64,000 bases of DNA, taken from assembly GCA_008638375.1 (NCBI GenBank), contig CM018032.1, forward strand, positions 52,695,732-52,759,731, written 5' to 3'. Both the position numbers and the translations under genes were made by a program. Positions within the stretch are counted from its first letter, which is position 1. Every line of letters begins with the position of its first letter. The notes under the pieces were generated by a model. That model was not told the origin of the DNA. It saw only the letters and a list, made by a program, of their open reading frames with translations, and did not search any database. Below, piece after piece: positions 55,425 to 64,000 of the stretch. This DNA is from Nyssa sinensis. Taxonomy: Eukaryota > Streptophyta > Magnoliopsida > Cornales > Nyssaceae.

Positions 55425-55910
55425 ACTATTTTATTTAGGATACACACTGACATTTCTTGAATTTTTTACAATTCGTCTATTTTAATTAACAAATTACAAA
55501 TATTTCATTTAATTAATATTTTTTCTCTTCAAAATAACAAAATTGTTCTTTTCATATTTTTTTTTTCAATTTTGACCATAATTTAAAAAAAAATTTAAAG
55601 AATTTTTTTATTTTATATAAAAATAAATTTAAGATAAATAACTTATTTTCATTTTATATATATAAAAAATTAAATTTAAAGTTTTAATTAATATTTATTT
55701 GAAAATAAAAAATTGGTGAAAATTGAAAAAAAAAATTTTAAAAAATAAAAGGAATAATTTTGCTATTTTAATAAAAAAATGATTAGAAAAAAGTATTTGT
55801 AATTTGTCAAGTAGTAAAATAAAAGAGATTAGTCTAATTTTTAAAAATTTTAAAAAGAATAGTCTAATTGTTAAAAATCTATAAAAGATCAACATAATTT
55901 ACTCTTTAAT
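55425..55910. mobile_element. AT-rich MITE, TAAATTACA-ended family
   Basis: Left text ACACTGACATTTCTTGAATT with TTTACAATTCGTCTATTTTA, and the right end reverse-complemented GTAAATTATGTTGATCTTTT with TTTAACAATTAGACTATTCT, align as an imperfect inverted repeat. The interior (TCTTCAAAATAACAAAATTG) closely matches the member at 52568-53051. Confidence 0.55.
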
Positions 55911-56307
55911 CTAATAATACAATTTTGAATTAAGACAATCCAAGTACAGTCAAGATCTTATGATTTTGCTCAAATTTGAATAAAATTTTTATTTGATATG
56001 AAATTCTCATATGGTCACTATAAATTTTACTCAAATCTTTTAAAAATATTACCTTGTTATTTCTATCACATTTTAAAAATTTTAAATTTGACTTTGAACA
56101 GTAATTTGATATTATAAATAATATTTTGTGAATTCGAATATAAATTTGAGTAAAACTCTAACCAAAATTTAAGTTTAATATGAATTTTGAATAACCAGTA
56201 ACCCCAACTCATATTGAAATTATATATTTAATTTCATTCAAATTTGCTATACATGGTAGAAAGTAAAAAAATAATTTACCAAAAGAAATCAATCTATCAA
56301 TATATTT

Positions 56308-57142
56308 TTAAAATATATAATATATTTTTAAACTAAAAATAAGCACGCATCATTCCATCCCCCTACAATGACCTTGTCCTCAAGGTCAATACAAAAATAG
56401 ACAAATCAACCTGGATCCCAAATTTTAGTAGATATAATAAAATATATCACTAAATGAGTGTCGTAGTCTCTTTTTATGTCAAAAATAATTCTTGACAATT
56501 TTTCAGTGATGCTTTCAAAATACCCACGTTCAGATGCTAATAATTCTTAAAAATCAACTTTGTTAAGCTTTAACTTTTCATCGTCGCAATTTGTTTTTTG
56601 AAAAACTTTTTCTAGTTTGCTGTAACTCTTTTGAAAGTGTTGATTTTTTTCCATCATAGCCTTGAAGCTTTCTCGCATATTCTTGAGTAGCACCATGATC
56701 TCCTTGATATCATCTTGTATCAATTTCAAGATCTCTAGTGATGTCGGTATCGTTCAGAATCGTTGATTCTGATACCAATTGATACGAACCTTTTTTTAGA
56801 AAATAAAATGAAATAAAAAAAAGAAAGAAGAATAGTGAAGAAACCTACTTTGAGGGGGTGAAATCCTCATTTAGGTTCAATTCGAGTAGAACCATAACTC
56901 CAAAACCTTCATATGAAAGTTAATCAAAATATTATCCCCTTTTTAATTCATAACAAGTTTTTTAAATACAAGAAAACAGTAATTAACCATGACTCCATTA
57001 CCTTGAGCACTACTAACCGTAACTCTACTTTCTTGATAACTACTTAAGAAGTCCACTAGCTAACACCCTACTACTAACCTATTCACCAATTAACTAATTA
57101 AAATATATAATATATTTTTAAACTAAAAAAAGGCACGCATCA
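56308..57142 (-). mobile_element. TRIM-like LTR retrotransposon, 3' LTR truncated
   Basis: Read on the minus strand, a ~363-bp LTR (57142-56780) begins TGATGCGTGCC and ends GTTCGTATCA. It is followed within two bases by TTGGTATCAGAAT, a primer-binding site matching the 3' end of initiator tRNA-Met. The internal part is only about 430 bp. It ends in a polypurine tract (GTAGGGGGATGGAA) directly before a second TGATGCGTGC (from 56352), the start of a 3' LTR that matches the first for about 45 bases and then is lost. The interior has one short open frame (56729-56547), Lys/Glu-rich and coiled-coil-like, with no gag or pol motif. Small size and lack of pol fit TRIM-type elements or a deletion derivative. 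Confidence 0.72.
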
Positions 57143-57146
57143 ATAC

Positions 57147-57170
57147 ATATATATATATATATATATATAT
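57147..57170. repeat. (TA)n microsatellite
   Basis: A pure TA run directly next to the LTR start. Confidence 0.9.
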
Positions 57171-57935
57171 AGCATATTAAATCAAACGTATTATTTCAGA
57201 AAGTTTTTTTATTTTATTTTAAAGAGTTCTAGTAGGAATTGAAGATAGTCCTAATTATAATGGGAGTTGTAAAACTAATTCTTGGTGGAAGTAAATATCT
57301 TTCTTCTTGTACGAGTATGAGTCATTTTTTTATATAAAATTAGAATAAATATGGTTTATATATATATATATATATACTGTTTAATTCACTGGCTGATGTA
57401 ATAGCATACACGTATTCACTATTTGATGAATGTACATTCTAAATTTTAAAAGGAAAACAATTCTTGTTAAATAAAACAATATCTTTTTGTCAATTTCAAT
57501 TTTAAAAGGAAACAAATTCTTACTAAATAAAATAGATTTTTTTTGTTATTCTCATTTTTTCGTGATCAGTCTAATTGGGTTTTTCTTTACTTGTTCAAAG
57601 TAAATCTTCTCTATTAATGAATTATTTGGATGAGAATCAACCCATTTGAAAGCTTTTATTTTTTTTCCCTCTCTAAAAAATTTCATGTTTAAAAATTCTA
57701 CTATTACAATGCTGGGAATAGAATTAATTTGTGAGTTTGATGTGATTGGGATATAAAACTGAATAATTAAAAATTAAAAATTTAGAGACTTTGATATCAA
57801 CATTGGGAGGTAGTGTCCTTAAAAATGGTCGAGAAGATGATATATTGATCAGGATAATGTTTCATGTCTCAAATTTTTATATCCAAATTTTTAAAATAAT
57901 TTTTTTTTAAATTTTGTAAAAAATAAATAATGTAA

Positions 57936-58554
57936 TAACAATTAATAAATTTTTTTATTTGAACATAAAAATTTGTGTCGTAAAATCATAATTATTAAAC
58001 TTGGTTCGACTTGACCGGACCAAAACCTAAACCGTATTGGATATGCTATCACATCATTTATTTTTTACAAAATCCGATTTAAGTTCCGATTGTAGACCAA
58101 GTTTAATAACTATGATAGCAATTAATGAGTTTTTTCATTTGGGCATAAAGATTTATGTCATAAAATCATAATTATTAAACTTGACTCGACTCGACCGGTT
58201 AGACTGGAACCTAAATCGAATTAGGTCAAATTAGACAAGAAAGATAATTGGTTTAGACCAGATGACCATTGATAATGTATAAAATGTAATTTTGTGATTA
58301 CCAAAAGTTAAACCTGAAAAAACAAATTAATAAATAAACACTCCTAACTACTAAGTCACATGTCTCCTTGTTAAATAATTTACATATTTAATATATATAA
58401 AATTATATTTCTATGTTATATTAATAATAATAACATTAATATAACATCATTATTTTTTTTAAAAAAAATATTACCAGGGTTTAAAATTGAACTAGTAATC
58501 CATTCATTCAATCATCTCACCGAATTGATGTTGACACCGAATTTAATAACCATG
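57936..58554. repeat. Tandemly duplicated small inverted-repeat elements
   Basis: The first element (57987-58114, 128 bp) has 18-bp ends CATAATTATTAAACTTGG and its near-perfect reverse complement CCAAGTTTAATAACTATG. The same left end with ~50 bases of upstream flank recurs from about 58118, and a second element runs from about 58165 to 58554 (right end, reverse-complemented, CATGGTTATTAAATTCGG). Both contain repeated CGACTTGACCGG/CGACTCGACCGG text. The termini resemble the CATGGTT(A/G)TTAAA family elsewhere in the window. Confidence 0.6.
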
Positions 58555-58711
58555 CATCAAACATTATCCTATTGATAAAAGAAAGAGACTCGGAGAGGAA
58601 AAAGAAAAAAATGCATAAAATGAGTTCAGCGTAAAAATCAATCAATACCTGTATACAGGATGCATATCTTATATATATTCAACATACATACATACCTATA
58701 TATATATAAAA

Positions 58712-59146
58712 TCAGATGATGACACAAGCGTTGGGGTTATCATCACTGAACGCAGTTGTATACATGACTACAGTAGGATTAGCAGTTGGCAGGCTAGAAG
58801 CCTGAGGATCAGTGAAAGCGTTTCGCACGTATTCGGCGGGGGCTTTCTTATCATACACCCCAGACGCGTAAGGGTGATCAACTACATCGTACGGTACATA
58901 GGGCCACAGCTCAGCTTTCTTCCCTGTTCGTTGCCTCACACGATTTAACACCTCGTCTGGGTCCACGTTCCCAATTACCGTCAGCTTGTTCTGCTTTCGG
59001 TCCACCTCCACTTTGGTTACTCCTTTCATGCCTTCCACTGATTTCCTCACTCTCCTTTCACACCCTTCGCAGTCCATCCTTACCTTTATCTCTACCGTCT
59101 GATATCATCACACAGCGATTCACACCCATCAGCAAACAAAGTCTCA

Positions 59147-59182
<36 letters not shown>

Positions 59183-59350
59183 GCAGGCACAAACACAAAC
59201 AAACACACATATAAATCAAGCATGTAATAATATATATATATGTGTGTGTGTGTATGTATATACCCGTTGTGGCTTGCGTTTTTTGAACTTCTTACTAGTG
59301 TGATTGCGAGGCTTGTGGAGAAGTTCAGACACACAATCGAAAGCACCCAT
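58712..59350 (-). CDS. HIPP26/27-type heavy-metal-associated isoprenylated protein (157 aa)
   Basis: HIPPs are plant metallochaperone-like proteins that bind Zn, Cu or Cd through an HMA domain and are tethered by a C-terminal prenyl group; HIPP26/27 members respond to drought, cold and pathogens. Two exons, 59350-59264 and 59098-58712 (TGA), join in frame across a 165-bp intron containing TA and CA microsatellites. The 157-residue protein starts MGAFDCVSELLHKPRNHTSK, enters the HMA domain at TVEIKVRMDCEGCERRVRKS (metal-binding CEGC, residues about 39-42), continues with GKKAELWPYVPYDVV and HPYASGVYDKKAPAEYVRNA, and ends AFSDDNPNACVII; CVII is the CaaX isoprenylation box. The length, WPYVPYD block and SDDNPNAC tail place it with HIPP26/27 rather than the larger HIPPs. 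Nothing is missing. A TATA-like run and a palindromic G-box pair lie upstream. Confidence 0.96.
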
Positions 59351-59436
59351 CTTTAGAACGAATTTAGTTGTTGAAGAGGACTGAGTAAATTAGTTTGTTG
59401 GGAGTTCGTGAGGATGATGATCATGGTGTGTGTGTG

Positions 59437-59452
59437 TATATATAGATATATA
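59437..59452 (-). promoter_or_regulatory. TATA-like element of the HIPP gene
   Basis: On the minus strand CTATATATCTATATATA lies about 90-100 bases before the HIPP ATG, a plausible TATA position given a short leader. The surrounding CA microsatellite makes the exact box ambiguous. Confidence 0.45.
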
Positions 59453-59500
59453 GCTCGGGTTACGTAGCAAATCCATTTGCACATGTAGTTGTGGAAGGGT

Positions 59501-59526
59501 GCCACGTGTTGAATTATACACGTGGC
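59501..59526. promoter_or_regulatory. Palindromic pair of G-box/ABRE motifs upstream of HIPP
   Basis: GCCACGTGT (59501-59509) and its exact reverse complement ACACGTGGC (59518-59526) are separated by 8 bases. Each contains the CACGTG G-box core in the ABRE context (CACGTGGC/GCCACGTG) bound by bZIP ABF/AREB factors. The pair is about 150 bases upstream of the HIPP ATG and ~50 bases upstream of the TATA-like element, which fits the stress induction known for HIPP26/27. Binding is inferred. Confidence 0.65.
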
Positions 59527-60026
59527 AAGTAAAATCCCCACTTCATCATTTCAGCCGCTAAGTGGAATTTCAAGCCTCATCACTTTCTTCCTCATTTGGA
59601 AAAATTATTGGGTGAAACCGTGTGATATGGAGTGATGTAGCTTACAAATTTTATTATAAATTCTTATATATTTTATAATTTAAGATGAGTGATAATATGA
59701 GACTATAAGTCTATAACAACCCGACGTAGTTTTTAGAAATTAATACACTAATTTAAATATTAGAGATTCTGAGAGTTAAAAAAAATAATTATGAAAATTA
59801 AAGAAAAATAATAAAAATCATAAAATATTACAAAGGAAAAATAAAAATCATAAAATAACGAAGCCAAAAAGAATTGACCAAGAGATTTGATTCTAAGACC
59901 AAAAAATAAAAACAAATTATATGTAAAATAAATAATAATAATACTAAGCCTCCAATGTTATGTCAAATTTGTTGCCTTTCCATAATTAATATTTTATGAA
60001 ATAAATATCAAATACGGTAACATTAA

Positions 60027-60064
<38 letters not shown>

Positions 60065-60125
60065 AAGGAAAGCTTCATGAAACTCCCAATGGCAGCTACG
60101 GGAAAGAATGACGTGATTATGTACA

Positions 60126-60126
<1 letters not shown>

Positions 60127-60162
<36 letters not shown>
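60127..60162. repeat. (TA)n microsatellite
   Basis: About 18 perfect TA units. Confidence 0.9.
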
Positions 60163-60171
<9 letters not shown>

Positions 60172-63100
60172 TGAAAGTGGCAACTTCTAGAGTAAACAAA
60201 AAGGGCTGAAAATTGGTGATGCTTCTAGACTAATAAAAAGGGGCTGAAGGGAAAAATCTTGAGGATTCTCGACTGTTCTACAATTGATATCTATATATAT
60301 ATTTATATATATAACTATATATAAACATGCAGCTACAAATAACCAAATAAGCAAACAAAGAAAAACAGGAAAAATAAAAAACTGAAATAGACATGGCTGC
60401 AGCCAACTTGTAAGTAACCAAAAACTGAGACAAAGAAAGAAAGGAAGGAAAAGAGGGCCATGTGAGGCTGTTGTCTTACCGAAGCAGCAACAAGAAATTA
60501 GAGAAAAGGAAGACATAAGCAAGAAAGTTTAGAAAGAAAAAATAGTTGTAGCAGTAATCCGCCATGGATGAGGGAAAAAGGAAAAGTCTCAGAGGTAGAG
60601 TAGACCAAGGTACATGCTTAACTACCTTCTATCTAGTTTTGAACGTATTAGAACTCACAAATTCGTAGAGAAAATGAAAGGAAAACTCAAGAAAAACACC
60701 CTGTAATTCACGACAAAAAATTAGGAAAAATTGAAGTTGAACTAAACCTGACTTTGTGAATGGAACAAGGTTGTAAATTCTTCCAGGAGTTCAAAACAGT
60801 TCAAATCATGAAAAATGGCCAAGAATTGACTAATCTAGAACCGAAAAACCAGAATTGGTGCATGGCCGGAAAACTGGAAGAAGTGTCGGAAACTGTGATT
60901 GTTGAGGTCCAAAACAGTTTTATGAGTCCTTGAAGGTCCTAGAATCAATTTGATATAAAAATCTAGAAAAACGGATGTCGAAACCATGAAAAACAGTAGA
61001 GCAAATGTCGCAGTTCCGGCGATCGGAGTGGAGAAGACGCCGGGGAAGGCGCCGGAGAATCGTGGGGAAGACGGGTCAGGTCGGGACCTGATCGAACGCA
61101 ACCACGGGTAACTGAACTATGTCGTTTTGAGCCTGTTTTTAAAATGGAATCTCGGTTGTTTGGTTAGAGAATAGTATATAACTCAGGAATCTAAAATAAG
61201 AGCTAACCTAAACGTGGATAAGGAGTATAGCAGGGATATTATATTACGGTTCTCTAAAGTATCCTGAACCGGTCGGTTCAAGGGCCACTTGGACCGGTTT
61301 AGGGTTACAACCCAAGAACCCCTTGGTTCAATGGTTTAAATTAAAATAAATAAAACCATAACTTTTCATAATTTGAATTTGACCCCCGAGCTTTTAAGTA
61401 ATTTTGTTCTAGGCCAAGATTTGAGAATTTAATTCAAATAAATCTCTGAAAAAATAATTTAATAAATAAATAAATAATTTAATTATTTTAGAAAAGGGTA
61501 AAATGATTATTTTATCCTTGGGTCATAAATAAAGCAAATAAAGTTTAAATTAAGATCTAAAAGAGGCTATCTTAACATTTTCGGACATTCCGAGCACAAT
61601 AAAAATGTTAGATTGGACATTTGAGGACTTCGGGATGGTTCCACCATAAGATGTAAAATTAACAAAATACTCCCAATGCAATACGAAGCTCAAATAAAGC
61701 CCAAATTGAACGAAATTAATACCAATGGAGACCCAAATAATTGTGAATTCGTATATATGACTAAATAATGATTTAGGGTCAAAATTGTATAAAATATGAA
61801 ATGACTAAAATACCCCTAAGCATAGAAAATATAGAGTAAGGGCTGAATAAATTTTAAAAAGAGGGTCAGTCTGATGTAATTGACTGTCATAAGCATAATA
61901 ATGAAAATTGACGGTCTAAATAAGACTCTAAAACAGTCAAAATATAAAATGAGAAATGATCGATATGTCCCGATAATCTAAAATAGATACCAAATGAGAT
62001 CCAAAAGACTCAAAAATTTATATGTAAGACCCGATAATAAACTAGAAAATAACGAATACGTTCTTATGACTTAATGAGTTTATCAGAAGTATAAAAATAA
62101 AATAAATAATGATTAAATGTGCTATATCTTTTTAATCCATGATTATAGGATCGTTCAAATGACAGAAAATGGAAAGAGAACTACGGAAAGCTATTGTGAT
62201 TACAGGATGGAAATACAATATTAAGAACTCAAGATAAGTAAATCCGAACTCTATTATGTGTTACTTCTAGCCATGTCACAATTACTTCTTGATGTTGTTA
62301 GTTTGTACTTTATACCTGCCTGATGATATTGAACTCCATGATTTGATAATTGCTCTTGTTGTTGACTCGTTGAGATCTTGGTTATTGACATTCGTATTTG
62401 ATTATATGAGATTTTTATACTAGTTGTATGCTTTTCCACACACATGTATATCACCTGTGGAAACATGATGATCATGATATTATTGAGTACCTGGAGTTGT
62501 GATCTGTCACAACATCCGTCTGATTCACAGATGTTTGAGGACCTATGGGTCGATGTTTGGGAGTAGCTTAACACTTAGTCCATGAGGGGCATGTTATATG
62601 TACAGAGCTCTGATGTTATCTACTAATTAGGGCGAGGCCGGACCTGGACGTGCGAGGGCGCTGTCAGACCAATAGACCCTAGATAGGCGTTCATGAGGGT
62701 ATGTTGGACCCTATATGTATGTCAGCATCTGTTCTGTTAATATCTTATATCATTTATGGATATACAGATGATGTACTCATGACTCTTTGATATACTTGCA
62801 CGCCTATGTTGATGATATACTTATGATTCAAATATTCCTTGTGAGCTTGTTCATAGTTTATCTGTTGATGTGTTATTTGTCAATAACGAGCCTACCAATC
62901 CTTAGATTCAGATTGATATTTTGTCATGGTGGCAACTATATGTTGTTCAGGCCATTCCCTATATTTGATTTGTTGATTTACCATGGGATGTGCCTTTGAG
63001 ATTTATTCATTTATAGTGATTGGCTACTGTGACATTTTATTCTTCATTTGTTGTTGTGATACTATTCTTGCTTACTACTGTTCTTATCCTTCTTTGAACT

Positions 63101-63411
63101 AACGCTGACCCATGGCAGAGTGAGGAGTTTACTTATTGAGCTAAATTATATTTATATCTATTCTTTTCAGGTAGCTCTATAAAAGAAGAAACAAAATGAG
63201 GCGACTAGGGGAGCTAGTGACGAGTATGTGAACAATATTGATGATGTGAACTTTAAGTCATGATTTGCATGCGTATTCTATAAGGCAGATCAGGTAATAG
63301 GTAATTATAAAGTTGTATTATAGGTAAAGGTGTTTTACTTGATTAGTAAATTATGATGATCTACTGTAAAGACTTGAAAATTTTTTTTTTTTGGAATGAA
63401 ATTTTTTATTT

Positions 63412-63459
63412 ATTTATTTATTATTATTATTATTGTTATTATTATTATTATTATTATTT
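63412..63459. repeat. (ATT)n microsatellite
   Basis: Around a dozen ATT units with one interruption, preceded by TTTA units. Confidence 0.9.
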
Positions 63460-63727
63460 TAAATTCAATTGTGTATGAATGCATATGTGGGTGGTGTACT
63501 GTATGCATGCATTTGTGTGATGTTATGTATTATATACATGTACATGCAATTAGGTATATATGTATATACATGTGTATAAAGGTGTGTGGTGTACAGCTGT
63601 GTAGCTGTGTGTGCGGGTAGCAGAGTGTGTGTGGGCTGATGTGTACAGTCCCCTATGTGTGTGGCAGATTGTGTAGGTATGTGTAGTGAATATATATATA
63701 TATATATATATTATGTATTACACAAAT

Positions 63728-63752
63728 CAGCTTTGCATTAAATGCAAAGCTG
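63728..63752. repeat. Perfect 25-base palindrome
   Basis: CAGCTTTGCATT, one A, then its exact reverse complement AATGCAAAGCTG. It is far less AT-rich than most chance palindromes here. Function unknown. Confidence 0.75.
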
Positions 63753-64000
63753 CTTGGAGAGGGAAAAGGGTGGCTAGAACAACAGAGGCCAGAGGAGCAG
63801 TGAGGCTGGCTGTAGGTGGTGGCGCGAGAGAGTGTGTATACCTATGTGTATATGAGATATCCGTGGGTTAGAGAGAGCAAGTAAATCAAAAGAATTCAGA
63901 AAGGAGAGACTTCGTCGAGGGGACTGTGAGCATTGGGAGATTCAGAAGAGTTCCAGAGAGTGAACAAGGAAAAGGGAGAAGGAGGAGATAGAGAGAGACT

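Larger units (their letters stand above)
55911..58711. other. AT-rich intergenic region between MITE and HIPP gene
   Basis: It holds a small LTR element (56308-57142), a TA microsatellite (57147-57170) and a duplicated pair of small inverted-repeat elements (57936-58554). No host gene was recognised. Confidence 0.55.
59351..64000. other. Region upstream of HIPP; possible long LTR remnant
   Basis: After the HIPP promoter no gene is recognisable. Microsatellites are common (TA near 60023-60046 and 60127-60162, ATT near 63412-63459, TA near 63690-63712). From about 59711 (ATAACAACCCGACGTAG) to about 63380 the text has features I associate with long plant Ty3/gypsy LTRs: a conserved-looking start, a less AT-rich patch (60990-61110, 62640-62700), and TTACTTATTGAGCT followed by CTTTTCAGGTAGC near 63130-63175. 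No coding domain, primer-binding site or second LTR was found, so this is tentative. Confidence 0.35.

Noticed and set aside
59092..60183. Frames rich in YIYIYIY and HTHTHT upstream of HIPP
   Set aside because: They are translations of TA and CA microsatellites.

Overview
This is a nuclear genomic window from a dicot-type flowering plant. The evidence is short conserved exons with GT-AG introns, many of them kilobase-long and AT-rich, plant-specific protein families (ROP GTPase, HIPP metallochaperone, plastid-type dehydroquinate synthase), Au-type SINEs, and dense MITE and retroelement debris. The species cannot be determined from the sequence.

Layout, left to right. 1-6.5 kb: AT-rich DNA with a Pack-MULE-like element (1653-3395) carrying pieces of two host genes fused in one short ORF, then a ~0.95-kb tandem duplication and a dispersed repeat. 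6514-10418 (+): the last eight exons of VPS35 (retromer); earlier exons are not in the window; two Au SINEs and a hAT-like MITE lie in its introns. 12090-18164 (-): a complete seven-exon type-I ROP/RAC GTPase whose ~4.9-kb fourth-to-fifth-exon intron holds LINE, Ty3/gypsy and MITE remnants. 21306-26811 (-): an eight-exon 3-dehydroquinate synthase (shikimate pathway, plastid) whose transit-peptide region is out of frame with the enzyme. 26.8-37.3 kb: AT-rich intergenic DNA with foldback elements and a PIF/Harbinger transposon (31556-33458) that keeps a DDE domain. 37366-51450 (+): a twelve-exon RAD17 checkpoint clamp-loader gene with two apparent one-base insertions and several introns enlarged by repeats. 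51.4-58.7 kb: AT-rich intergenic DNA with a family of small inverted-repeat elements, a small membrane-protein ORF and a TRIM-like LTR element. 58712-59350 (-): a HIPP26/27-type isoprenylated metallochaperone with a palindromic G-box pair upstream. 59.4-64 kb: microsatellites and sequence resembling a long LTR.

The genes do not form one pathway; they are independent housekeeping, signalling or stress genes. Members of the HIPP27, DHQS and RAD17 families are, from memory, also neighbours on Arabidopsis chromosome 5, so the right half of the window probably keeps an old gene neighbourhood expanded by transposons. I found no dedicated new system such as a defence island or biosynthetic cluster. 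The most unusual items are the chimeric Pack-MULE ORF and the three coding frameshifts that are all consistent with a single extra base.
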